From the NCBI RefSeq assembly GCF_000473245.1, contig NC_022524.1, positions 3,992,501 through 4,056,500 on the forward strand: DNA of 64,000 nucleotides, given 5' to 3'. Under the pieces are notes generated by a model, which had not been told where the DNA came from, did not search any database, and saw only the letters and a program-made list of their open reading frames with translations. Positions 8,957 to 16,732 of this stretch are shown piece by piece; position 1 is the stretch's first letter, and every line of letters begins with the position of its first letter. The DNA is from Bacillus infantis NRRL B-14911. Lineage in GTDB: Bacteria; Bacillota; Bacilli; Bacillales; Cytobacillaceae. The translations under genes were made by a program, and so were the position numbers.

Positions 8957-10936
8957 TCATCCTTCCGCTTTCAGCTCTAATAATAGATCACGAAGCTCGG
9001 CCGCCCGCTCGAAATTGAGCGCCTTGGCAGCTTCCTTCATTTCCTTTTCCATATTTGCGATCAGTTTGTCGCGTTCTTTCTTCGTCATTTTTGCCGGTTT
9101 GGCTGGTGCAGCATAGTCGGCCTGCTCCTCGGCAGCATGGGTGGCGCGGATCACATCGCGGATTTCCTTCTGGATCGTCTGCGGTGTGATGCCGTGCTCC
9201 TCATTATAAGCTTCCTGGATTTCCCGGCGCCTTTTCGTCTCGCTGATCGCCAGCTCCATTGAATTGGTGATCTTGTCTGCGTACATGATGACATGGCCGG
9301 AAGCATTCCGGGCCGCGCGCCCGATTGTCTGGATGAGGGACCTCTCTGAACGGAGGAAGCCCTCTTTATCTGCATCAAGTATGCTGACAAGGGAAACCTC
9401 CGGTATGTCGAGCCCCTCCCTCAGGAGATTGATCCCGATCAGTACATCATATTTTCCTAGGCGGAGCTCACGGATGATCTCAATCCGCTCCAGCGTCTTG
9501 ACCTCTGAATGGAGATATTGCACCTTTATGCCGATTTCCTTCAGATAGTCGGTCAAGTCCTCTGACATTTTTTTCGTCAAGGTCGTAATGAGGACCCTCT
9601 CATTCTTCTTTACCCGATCATTGATTTCGCCAATCAGGTCATCAATCTGTCCTTCGATCGGGCGCACCTCGATCGTCGGATCAAGCAGCCCTGTCGGCCG
9701 GATGATCTGCTGGACCATTTCCGGCGTATGCTCTATTTCATATGGACCCGGGGTTGCGGAAACATATACAATCTGATTGATATGCTTTTCGAATTCCGGG
9801 AAGGTGAGCGGCCTGTTATCCATCGCGGATGGCAGCCTGAATCCATGATCCACAAGGACTGATTTCCTGGCCTGGTCCCCGTTGAACATCCCCCTGACCT
9901 GAGGGATCGTTACATGTGATTCATCGACGACCATCAGGAAATCGTCAGGGAAATAATCAAGCAGCGTATACGGCGTTGATCCGGCCGGACGGAGAGTCAG
10001 ATGGCGCGAATAGTTCTCGATCCCTGAGCAAAAGCCCATTTCCCTCATCATCTCCAGGTCATAGCGCGTTCTCTGCTCCAGGCGCTGAGCCTCAAGAAGC
10101 TTGCCGTTTTCACGCATTTCCTCCAGGCGCTCTTCCAATTCCTTTTCGATATTCCCGATCGCAATTTTCATCTTTTCCTCGCGTGTTACGAAGTGGGAGG
10201 CCGGGAAGATGGCAACATGTTCGCGCTCGCCCATGATTTCTCCGGTCAGTGCATCCACCTCCCGGATCCGGTCAATCTCATCACCGAAGAATTCGACCCG
10301 CATGCAATGCTCATCCCGTGAAGCCGGGAAGATTTCCACCACATCGCCGCGGACTCTGAAGGTCCCCCTCCGGAAATCAATATCGTTCCGCTCATACTGG
10401 ATATCAACAAGGCGGCGCAGAAGCTGGTTCCGCTCAATTTCCATCCCTGTCCTCAAAGAGAGAACAAGCTCCTTGTATTCCTCAGGTGAACCGAGGCCGT
10501 ATATGCAGGAAACACTGGCGATGATGATAACGTCCTTCCGTTCAAAAAGCGAAGAAGTTGCTGAGTGGCGCAGCTTGTCAATCTCATCATTGATGCTTGC
10601 ATCTTTTTCGATGAATGTATCTGTCTGGGGCACGTATGCCTCAGGCTGGTAGTAATCATAATAACTGACAAAATACTCTACAGCATTGTTCGGGAAAAAA
10701 TCCTTGAACTCACTGTAAAGCTGCCCTGCCAGGGTTTTGTTATGGGCTATGACCAATGTAGGCTTGTTAACCTCTTTAATTACATTGGAAATGGTAAACG
10801 TCTTACCAGTACCAGTTGCACCCAGCAGGGTCTGGTGCCGCTTGCCGGAGCGGATGCCCTCGACAATCCTGCTGATGGCCTCTGGCTGATCGCCCTGCGG
10901 CGAATATTTTGAGACTAATTCAAATTGGTCCTTCAC
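8957..10936 (-). CDS. uvrB: Excinuclease ABC subunit B
   Basis: This 659-residue helicase-like protein verifies damage handed over by UvrA and recruits UvrC. Visible motifs are Walker [13 protein letters not shown] (about 38-49), the beta-hairpin region [33 protein letters not shown]-type box [12 protein letters not shown], motif [13 protein letters not shown], and the C-terminal UVR motif ([28 protein letters not shown]) that contacts UvrC. The start is GTG at 10936, eight bases after AGGAGG. A leader of about 200 nt separates the gene from a LexA-type box at 11182, so damage induction is expected. Confidence 0.98.
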   Translation of the reverse strand: MKDQFELVSKYSPQGDQPEAISRIVEGIRSGKRHQTLLGATGTGKTFTISNVIKEVNKPTLVIAHNKTLAGQLYSEFKDFFPNNAVEYFVSYYDYYQPEAYVPQTDTFIEKDASINDEIDKLRHSATSSLFERKDVIIIASVSCIYGLGSPEEYKELVLSLRTGMEIERNQLLRRLVDIQYERNDIDFRRGTFRVRGDVVEIFPASRDEHCMRVEFFGDEIDRIREVDALTGEIMGEREHVAIFPASHFVTREEKMKIAIGNIEKELEERLEEMRENGKLLEAQRLEQRTRYDLEMMREMGFCSGIENYSRHLTLRPAGSTPYTLLDYFPDDFLMVVDESHVTIPQVRGMFNGDQARKSVLVDHGFRLPSAMDNRPLTFPEFEKHINQIVYVSATPGPYEIEHTPEMVQQIIRPTGLLDPTIEVRPIEGQIDDLIGEINDRVKKNERVLITTLTKKMSEDLTDYLKEIGIKVQYLHSEVKTLERIEIIRELRLGKYDVLIGINLLREGLDIPEVSLVSILDADKEGFLRSERSLIQTIGRAARNASGHVIMYADKITNSMELAISETKRRREIQEAYNEEHGITPQTIQKEIRDVIRATHAAEEQADYAAPAKPAKMTKKERDKLIANMEKEMKEAAKALNFERAAELRDLLLELKAEG

Positions 10937-11143
10937 AAAAAAAGCCTCCTGTTCAAGAAGTTGATTTTAACATTTTATCTATATTTGCAGGCAGGCATAC
11001 CAGTAAGCAAGCACCTTGCTTCTGTTGCCCCTGTTCTTTTAATGGTTAAGCGGTCCTGAATGCACGTGATGATCCCTGCTGAAGTTATATTATAGAAGAA
11101 AAAGGTCTGAAGCCTTGTACGAAGCTGAAAAACTCATATCCTC

Positions 11144-11195
11144 ATTCTACCACAAAGCACATGAAAGAAACCAGGAATATGCGAACGGATATTCG
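11144..11195 (-). promoter_or_regulatory. SOS (LexA) box and probable uvrB promoter
   Basis: The minus-strand sequence CGAATATCCGTTCG (11195-11182) matches the Bacillus LexA/DinR consensus CGAAC-N4-GTTCG at all but one position. A TAGAAT -10 box lies at 11149-11144, downstream of it in the direction of uvrB, so LexA would sit just upstream of the -35 region. The -35 itself is weak. This gives a 5' leader of about 200 nt. Confidence 0.6.
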
Positions 11196-11267
11196 TTTTT
11201 CATGAAATAGCATGTGATGAGTAAAAAGGCTCCTGCCAGGAACGGCTCGATTCCTGCCGAATAAAGG

Positions 11268-11287
11268 TTAATCAAACGTTTGATTAA
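11268..11287. promoter_or_regulatory. 20-bp perfect palindrome, possible operator
   Basis: TTAATCAAACGTTTGATTAA is a perfect palindrome in the uvrB-csbA intergenic space. Its size and symmetry suit a dimeric TetR-type repressor site, but no such regulator is nearby and the regulated gene is unclear. The rest of the gene-free stretch 10937-11436 holds the uvrB leader, the SOS box and the csbA terminator. Confidence 0.4.
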
Positions 11288-11388
11288 ATGGTGGACCGGC
11301 CCTTTAAAGCTGGAATATTTCCCGCGAAATATGTCGGCAGGAAATATGGATGGAGATGACAGCTGAAAGTCTTGCTTGCCAAATAAAA

Positions 11389-11421
11389 TAACCTGCCCGA
11401 TTAAAACCAGGCAGGTTTTTG
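11389..11421 (-). terminator. Terminator of csbA (probably bidirectional)
   Basis: AACCTGCC and GGCAGGTT form the stem. T-rich tails are present on both strands, and on the minus strand it lies about 15 nt past the csbA stop. Confidence 0.8.
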
Positions 11422-11436
11422 AGAATCATTATAAAA

Positions 11437-11670
11437 TCAAGCTCGCTTCTTTGCTCTTTGTTTCATAATCTGCGCATACCAGAAACCGGCAGTCAAAGAA
11501 AAGGCATCAACAACAATAAGCCCCCAGCTGTCTGTATAGCCCTTGTAGACGGAGGCGGCAATCAGGGCGACTGTCAGAATGAGCCCGATTACATGATTAT
11601 ACGTCACCCTCGTAAAGAACATGACAAGCAGTCCGGGCAGCAGCAGGGCTGAAAGATACTTTAGCGCCAC
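11437..11670 (-). CDS. csbA: CsbA family membrane protein
   Basis: The protein has 77 residues. It consists of two or three membrane helices (LSALLLPGLLVMFF, VIGLILTVALIAASVY and LIVVDAFSLTAGFWYAQ) ending in a basic tail KQRAKKRA. It matches CsbA, a sigma-B-controlled small membrane protein that sits upstream of uvrB in B. subtilis, as it does here. The start is GTG after AGAAGGTG. A GTTTGA-N13-TGTTAT pair upstream is only a loose sigma-B match. Molecular function is unknown. Confidence 0.85.
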   Translation of the reverse strand: MALKYLSALLLPGLLVMFFTRVTYNHVIGLILTVALIAASVYKGYTDSWGLIVVDAFSLTAGFWYAQIMKQRAKKRA

Positions 11671-11909
11671 TTTTTCACACCTTCTTTATGATAGATTCAC
11701 TATGAATTGCGGACAAGTATAACATTAGAATAGCGGTTCAAACTATATGATACAAGCAATTTCAAAAATATGCAGCTGTATTTTTTTGCTTAGGGTATTG
11801 TTGTCCATTCATCGATTTCTGTTTGCAGCTGATGATATGGACGGGCTTCGCTTAGAAAAAGGCTGTTTGCAAAATACTATCCATAATGAACGGAAAGGAG
11901 GTTTGCATA

Positions 11910-12188
11910 ATGTCCAGAAGAAGGAGGCGCCCCCTAGTTCCAGAATCCCGTGAAGCCCTCGACACATTGAAGGCACGTGTTATGGCTAACCAGGGCTATA
12001 AGGTCGGACCGGATGCGCCGGAGGAAGTAAAATATGAGGTGGCCAGGGAAAAGGATGTTCCGCTTCAGCATGGATATAACGGCAGGCTGACATCGCGCGA
12101 GGCCGGCAAAGTCGGCGGCCCGATCGGCGGCAGCATGGTGAAGGAATTAATCCGGCTGGCCCAGGAAAGCCTCAACAAAAAGCAATAG
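11910..12188 (+). CDS. Alpha/beta-type small acid-soluble spore protein
   Basis: The start ATG at 11910 is preceded by AAAGGAGG, giving 92 residues; an ATG 24 bases upstream is ignored. The protein opens with an arginine-rich MSRRRRRPLVPESREAL and has the two helical DNA-binding segments of SASPs. The second reads REAGKVGGPIGGSMVKELIRLAQ, matching the family NGSVGGEITKRLV region. The segment YEVAREKDVPLQHGYNG corresponds to the GPR-protease region but is divergent. SASPs coat spore DNA and protect it from UV and heat, and are degraded at germination. Expression in the forespore under sigma-G is expected, but no convincing promoter was seen. It is monocistronic with a terminator. Confidence 0.85.
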   Translation: MSRRRRRPLVPESREALDTLKARVMANQGYKVGPDAPEEVKYEVAREKDVPLQHGYNGRLTSREAGKVGGPIGGSMVKELIRLAQESLNKKQ

Positions 12189-12198
12189 TATAATGGAA

Positions 12199-12232
12199 AA
12201 ATGGAGCCGCCATATAGGCAGCTCCATCCTTT
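12199..12232. terminator. Bidirectional terminator between the SASP and M20 genes
   Basis: ATGGAGC-C-GCC and GGC-A-GCTCCAT pair as an 11-bp stem with one mismatch. It has TTTATTTTTG on the plus side and TTTTTCC on the minus side, serving the two convergent genes. Confidence 0.8.
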
Positions 12233-13442
12233 ATTTTTGCGCTTCTTTGTTCCTAGCGAACTCTTCTTTAATGGAAGCAAGCAGTTCAGGCTCCGTGATA
12301 AGCCGGAATGCGGTTTGTGCCAGCGCCTTTGCACCTGTGAGCAGGGCTTCATCGCCTTTTTCCGACCGTGCAGCTTCACGGAAAGGTACAGTATGGGCAA
12401 CAAGATCATCGCTGCCGATCTTGATATAAGGGTGGATCGTCGGTACCTGCTGGCTGATGTTGCCTGCATCTGTTGAACCGATTCCTTCCCTTCCTGACAG
12501 ATCGACCTCTTCCCCCAGTTCCTCGATGACTTCACGGAACGCTTCATCATACGCTCTATTTAATAGAAGATTATCGACTTCATTCTGGAATGCAATTACA
12601 TTCAGTTCAGCGCCTGTTGCAAGGGCGGCAGCTTCTGCCACCTTCTTCACTTTTGCTGTAACTTCATTTAGATAGGTTCTTGTCGCTGCCCGGATGAAGA
12701 AACGCGCTTTCGCATATTCCGGAATGATATTTGGTGCGTCTCCTCCATGGGTGATGATGCCATGGATTCGCACATCATCTTTCAGCTGCTGGCGCAGGGC
12801 ATTGATGCCGTTGAAGAGCTGGATGACCGCATCAAGTGCATTAATTCCTTCGTGCGGTGAAGCCGCAGCATGGGCAGGCTTGCCGATATACTCAAAGTCC
12901 AGCGGATCCACCGCCAGGGAGGAGCTTGTCAATGCCGTCCTGCTTGAAGGATGGATCATAAGCGCCGCATCAATTCCCTCTGTCAGGCCGTGCTTCACGA
13001 AGCTGCCCTTTGCACTGCCGTTAGGTCCGCCTTCTTCGGCGGGTGTTCCGAATACGACGACCTCTCCGCCTGTTTCTTCAATCACCTTGCTTAAAGCAAT
13101 CGCTGCCGCTGTGCTTGTTGTGCCGATGATATTATGGCCGCAGGCATGGCCGATTCCCGGCAGTGCGTCATATTCGGCAAGGAAAGCGATGGACGGTCCC
13201 GGTCTGGAGGATTTTTTCCTTGCAGCAAAGGCTGTTTCATGGCCGGCAACAGCACGCTCAACCTCAAAGCCCTCTTCTTCAAGAATTCCTGAGAGCAGCC
13301 CGGATGCGAAAAATTCCTGGTTGCCGATTTCCGGTTTGTCATGAATCTGGTGGCTTGTTGAAAGGTAAAGCTCCCTTCCAGCTTCTACACTTTGATTGAT
13401 TCTTTCCTTCAGCTCGGTTACAGATTTAGCAGGTGCTGACAT
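12231..13442 (-). CDS. M20-family amidohydrolase, last gene of the met operon
   Basis: This is a 403-residue M20 metallopeptidase/amidohydrolase. Metal-site motifs are GHACGHNI (about 107-114), TPAEEGGPNGSAKG (catalytic Glu pair, about 143-146) and IHPSS (about 174). A dimerisation/lid domain (FEYIGKPAHAAASPHEGINALDA) follows. Such enzymes remove acyl or aminoacyl groups from N-acylated amino acids or cleave small amides. It starts 43 bp after metQ on the same strand, with AAGGAGG before the ATG, so it is read from the SAM-riboswitch-controlled metNIQ transcript. An N-acyl-methionine or related sulfur-compound substrate is a reasonable inference but is not shown by the sequence. Confidence 0.85.
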   Translation of the reverse strand: MSAPAKSVTELKERINQSVEAGRELYLSTSHQIHDKPEIGNQEFFASGLLSGILEEEGFEVERAVAGHETAFAARKKSSRPGPSIAFLAEYDALPGIGHACGHNIIGTTSTAAAIALSKVIEETGGEVVVFGTPAEEGGPNGSAKGSFVKHGLTEGIDAALMIHPSSRTALTSSSLAVDPLDFEYIGKPAHAAASPHEGINALDAVIQLFNGINALRQQLKDDVRIHGIITHGGDAPNIIPEYAKARFFIRAATRTYLNEVTAKVKKVAEAAALATGAELNVIAFQNEVDNLLLNRAYDEAFREVIEELGEEVDLSGREGIGSTDAGNISQQVPTIHPYIKIGSDDLVAHTVPFREAARSEKGDEALLTGAKALAQTAFRLITEPELLASIKEEFARNKEAQK

Positions 13443-13485
13443 AATGATCTCCTCCTTGGGTTATAGCGGTGCCAGGCACCGGTTA

Positions 13486-14316
13486 TTATTCTCCGATTTC
13501 ACTAAGCGGAACGAATGTCGGGATTGTGCTGCCTTTGTATTCTTTTTCAATGAATTCAGCTACATCATCTTCCTGATACAGTTCGCCGAGGCGCTTCAGT
13601 GTCTCATTGTCTTTGTCTTCTGTTCTGGCGGCAATGATGTTGATATATGGAGTTGCTGTTGCACTTTCATGGAAGATAGAGTCTTCTACAGGGTTGAAGC
13701 CAGCATCAACAGCGATTCCATTATTGATGATGGAGGCAGCTACATCCGGCAGGACGCGTGGTGTCTGGCCCGCTACTACAGGGACGATTTCCAGGTTTTT
13801 CGGGTTGTCGACGATTTTGTCGATGCTGCCATTTCCGTCAAAGTCTTCAGGCAGCGTGATCAGGCCGGCTTCCTGCAGAAGCAGGAATGATCTTCCCATA
13901 TTGGTTGCTTCGTTCGGCACGGCAATCTTTCCGCCTTCCGGGATATCTTTTACATCTTTATATTTTTCAGAGTAGATGCCCATAGGTGCAATAACGGTTG
14001 TCGCGATTGGTGAAAGATCCAGATCATGTTCCTTTTTAAAAGCGTTGAAGTAAGAAATAGTCTGGAAGGCATTGGCATCAAGCTCTCCCTCTGCTAGAGC
14101 GATGTTTGGCTGGACATAATCAGAGAAGCGGACGATTTCCACTTTGATTCCTTCTTTTTCAGCCTTCTTGGCTACAAAGTCCCAAATGCGGTTGTCTGAC
14201 CCGCTGACCCCGATTTTCACTTCTTTTTCTTTTTCCTTGCCGCTTGTTGATGATGAGCAGGCTGCACTGAAAACCGCCAGTGCGAGGATGATTGCCGTTA
14301 ATAGTAGTTTTTTCAT
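13486..14316 (-). CDS. metQ: Methionine ABC transporter substrate-binding lipoprotein
   Basis: The 276-residue NlpA/MetQ protein has a lipoprotein signal peptide (KKLLLTAIILALAVFSAACSS) with lipidated Cys at about residue 20. The body contains family landmarks KIGVSG, FSDYVQPNIALAEGELDANAFQTISYF and KIAVPNEATNMGRSFLLLQEAGLI. It binds methionine (often D- and L-forms) outside the membrane and delivers it to MetI/MetN. It lies 15 bp after metI in the metNIQ order. Regulation is by the S-box riboswitches upstream of metN. Confidence 0.96.
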   Translation of the reverse strand: MKKLLLTAIILALAVFSAACSSSTSGKEKEKEVKIGVSGSDNRIWDFVAKKAEKEGIKVEIVRFSDYVQPNIALAEGELDANAFQTISYFNAFKKEHDLDLSPIATTVIAPMGIYSEKYKDVKDIPEGGKIAVPNEATNMGRSFLLLQEAGLITLPEDFDGNGSIDKIVDNPKNLEIVPVVAGQTPRVLPDVAASIINNGIAVDAGFNPVEDSIFHESATATPYINIIAARTEDKDNETLKRLGELYQEDDVAEFIEKEYKGSTIPTFVPLSEIGE

Positions 14317-14331
14317 GGATGATTCCTCCTG

Positions 14332-14982
14332 TTATCGTCTTCTGATTTTTTTGGATAAAATATTGCCGAAGCTTTGCAGCCCCTGGACCATAATGACCAG
14401 GATAGCGACTGTTATGAGCATGACCGTTGTATCAAAGCGCTGATAGCCATAGGTAATGGCCAAATCGCCAAGCCCTCCGCCGCCGACAGCCCCTGCCATG
14501 GCGGATGCTCCGACAAGTCCGACGGTTGCAATGGTCAGTGCCAGGACAAGTGAGCTGAGTGCTTCCGGTACGAGAAACTTAAAGATGATCTGTGCCGGAG
14601 TCGCTCCCATCGCTTCCGCCGCCTCGAGGACACCAGGATCAACCTCGAGGAGTGAGTTCTCGATTAACCTTGCAATATATGGGCCGGCATAGAATACTAG
14701 CGGTACGACAGCAGCCGCCGTTCCGATTGAGGTGCCTACTAAAAGGCGCGTCACCGGGATGATTGCGACCATCAGGATGATGAATGGAACAGAGCGGAAT
14801 ATGTTAATGATCCCATTCAGCACGTTAAAAACGGGCAGATTCTCCAGCAGATGGCCTTTTCTCGTAATAACCAGCAGGATGCCCAGCGGCAATCCGAGGA
14901 TGGTTGAGAAAAGAAGCGAGAAAGCCACCATTTGAATGGTTTCGATGAGTGCTTCTATGATTTGCGTGTGATCAACTAGCAT
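14332..14982 (-). CDS. metI: Methionine ABC transporter permease
   Basis: The protein has 216 residues with five predicted membrane helices and the EAA coupling loop EAAEAMGATPAQIIFKFLVPEA that contacts MetN. It overlaps the end of metN by 11 bp, indicating translational coupling. Length and gene order are normal for metI (metP in B. subtilis). Confidence 0.96.
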   Translation of the reverse strand: MLVDHTQIIEALIETIQMVAFSLLFSTILGLPLGILLVITRKGHLLENLPVFNVLNGIINIFRSVPFIILMVAIIPVTRLLVGTSIGTAAAVVPLVFYAGPYIARLIENSLLEVDPGVLEAAEAMGATPAQIIFKFLVPEALSSLVLALTIATVGLVGASAMAGAVGGGGLGDLAITYGYQRFDTTVMLITVAILVIMVQGLQSFGNILSKKIRRR

Positions 14983-16003
14983 GTGCTTTCACTTCCTTGA
15001 TTGAGACTTTTTCCTGATGAATATACATAAGCGCGCGCTGCACTTCCTGGTCGGTTCCCTGGAACTCGACAACAAGGTTTCCAAAAGGGATTCCCTGAAG
15101 CTCGGTTATATTCCCGAACAGCACGTTGATATCAATATCGAACTTCTTGGCAAGTCTGGAAAGCAGCGGCTGTCCGGCTGACTCGCCGACGAAATTGATC
15201 CGGAAGATCCTTTCCTTTCCATCGTTTTTCTCTACAAGCTGCTTTAGAGAATCAGGGATTGAATCATTCATGACAGAGCTGACAAAGTTCTGGGCCGTCT
15301 GTGTTTTCGGCGCCGAGAATACATTGAACACTGACCCTTCTTCAATGATTTTTCCTGCCTCGATCACTGCCACCCTGTCGCAAATTTCCCTGATGACCGT
15401 CATTTCATGGGTAATGATCAGGATGGTGATGTTGTATTCTGCATTAATTTTTTTCAAAAGCTGAAGGATGCTGCTCGTCGTCTGTGGATCAAGGGCCGAT
15501 GTCGCTTCATCGCACAGAAGAATCGATGGCTGTGTCGCAAGCGCCCTGGCAATCCCGACCCTTTGCTTCTGGCCGCCTGAAAGCTGATCCGGATATTTAT
15601 CCGCTTTATCGGCAAGGCCGACAAACTCAAGCAGTTCAGCGACCCGTTTGCGGATCTGCTCTTTCGGCAGCTTTGCCAGTGTGAGCGGCATGGCTACATT
15701 GGCGAACACCGTTTTTGAGTTGAGCAGATTGAAATGCTGGAACACCATGCCGATATTCCGTTTAACTTCCCTCACCTCTTTGGGCGAAAGCGAGGTTAGA
15801 TCATGGCCATCGACGATCACCTTGCCCGAGGTCGGCCTTTCGAGCAGATTCACACAGCGGATCAGCGAGCTTTTTCCCGCTCCGCTAAAGCCGATGACAC
15901 CAAAAATTTCTCCTCTTTCTATTGCTAGATCAATCCCGTTGAGCGCGGCAACCTGCTGCCCGCCGCTTTCATACACCTTTCTGAGATCCTGAAATTCTAT
16001 CAT
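14972..16003 (-). CDS. metN: Methionine ABC transporter ATP-binding protein
   Basis: The 343-residue ATPase has Walker A GFSGAGKSSLIRC (about 38-50), Q-loop GMVFQHFNLL, signature LSGGQKQRVGIARAL and Walker B ILLCDEATSALDP. The C-terminal ~80 residues (from about FRINFVGESAGQPLLSRLA) form the NIL regulatory domain, where intracellular methionine inhibits transport. The ATG follows AGGGTGA. The leader of about 440 nt carries two complete S-box riboswitches, each with its own terminator. Confidence 0.97.
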   Translation of the reverse strand: MIEFQDLRKVYESGGQQVAALNGIDLAIERGEIFGVIGFSGAGKSSLIRCVNLLERPTSGKVIVDGHDLTSLSPKEVREVKRNIGMVFQHFNLLNSKTVFANVAMPLTLAKLPKEQIRKRVAELLEFVGLADKADKYPDQLSGGQKQRVGIARALATQPSILLCDEATSALDPQTTSSILQLLKKINAEYNITILIITHEMTVIREICDRVAVIEAGKIIEEGSVFNVFSAPKTQTAQNFVSSVMNDSIPDSLKQLVEKNDGKERIFRINFVGESAGQPLLSRLAKKFDIDINVLFGNITELQGIPFGNLVVEFQGTDQEVQRALMYIHQEKVSIKEVKAHAS

Positions 16004-16026
16004 TTTGCTTCACCCTCCATATCAAA

Positions 16027-16182
16027 TAAAAAACCCTCTTCTGAGAACAGAAGAGGGCATGCATCATCAGCATCCGCTCTTCTTATCTCCCAGGCTCACA
16101 CCTGCTGGAATTGGCACAGTACTCATAAGAGTCCGCTGCCGAGGCTTCATTGGGCCAGTCCCTCTGCCTCTCTGGATAAGAA
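16027..16182 (-). ncRNA. SAM-I (S-box) riboswitch, metN-proximal, with terminator
   Basis: Read on the minus strand from 16182, the aptamer contains CTTATCCAGAGAGGCAGAGG, GACTGGCCC, TGAAGCC, CGGCAGC, the core GTGCCAATTCC and the closing P1 strand GAGATAAGAAGAG (to about 16077). These are the conserved S-box elements, including the P1 pair CTTATC/GATAAG. The terminator stem CCCTCTTCT/AGAAGAGGG at 16057-16034 is followed by TTTTTTTAT. SAM binding should favour termination before metN. Confidence 0.95.
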
Positions 16183-16261
16183 ATTATGGTTTTCCTATAA
16201 AATTAATTGGTTTTAACACAATAGCTATGCAGCATCACGCACTTTTATTCCGGAAAACAAG

Positions 16262-16409
16262 AAAGCCCTCTTCAAAAAGAAGAGGGCAGAATAATAGGCG
16301 TTCGTCCTCTTCTTATCTTTCAGGCAATCTGCCTGCTGGAATTGGCACGGTTCATCAGTCCGCTGCCGAGGTGTCATAGGGCCAGTCCCTCTACCTCTCT
16401 GGATAAGAA
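16262..16409 (-). ncRNA. SAM-I (S-box) riboswitch, promoter-proximal, with terminator
   Basis: This second complete aptamer runs on the minus strand from 16409 to about 16306 with the same core (CTTATCCAGAGAGGTAGAGG, GACTGGCCC, CGGCAGC, GTGCCAATTCC, GATAAGAAGAGG). Its own terminator stem GCCCTCTTC/GAAGAGGGC at 16287-16265 is followed by TTTCTTGTTTT. Peripheral stems differ from the proximal copy, so it is a diverged duplicate, not an assembly repeat. Confidence 0.95.
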
Positions 16410-16449
16410 GCTATCGTATTAAGTTTATTTGCTTGATTAATTGTTTTTT

Positions 16450-16478
16450 ACTTTACACGCGTTTCAAAGTTCTGTCAA
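16450..16478 (-). promoter_or_regulatory. Sigma-A promoter of the met operon
   Basis: TTGACA (16478-16473), a 17-bp spacer and TAAAGT (16455-16450) on the minus strand. It starts transcription about 35 nt before the promoter-proximal S-box. Confidence 0.8.
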
Positions 16479-16509
16479 ACCCTTTTTTAAATTTTTCGGA
16501 TAAAAATTC

Positions 16510-16622
16510 TTATCCACAATTTTTGAAAACCCTTACTTATTTTTGGAGAGTTTTTAAAAAAAAAAACTCCATCTGCTGTGGATAAAGGAGGTTTTCCACA
16601 TTTTTTCCTCCCCTTATCAACA
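16510..16622. promoter_or_regulatory. DnaA-box cluster
   Basis: The cluster contains TTATCCACA at 16510-16518 and TGTGGATAA (same box, opposite strand) at 16577-16585. It also has TTTTCCACA at 16592-16600 (one change) and TTATCAACA at 16614-16622 (one change). Two perfect and two near-perfect DnaA boxes within 113 bp lie in the divergent space between the met promoter and a histidine kinase. Such clusters outside oriC in B. subtilis let DnaA influence nearby genes and titrate DnaA. Confidence 0.6.
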
Positions 16623-16732
16623 TTCTCCCCAGTCTTCACACAAGAAGAGGGAGTTTACTCCTATATTTATGCCCGCTTGTCTATTGTATAATAGTGGAAA
16701 AGAGCAAATTGAACTGCATTCCGGGAGGGAGA

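Noticed and set aside
11716-11745. Sigma-G promoter for the SASP gene (AGTATA-N17-CAAACTA)
   Set aside because: It is a loose match and lies 165 bp upstream of the start codon; it overlaps the equally loose sigma-B match for csbA on the other strand. Not strong enough to annotate.
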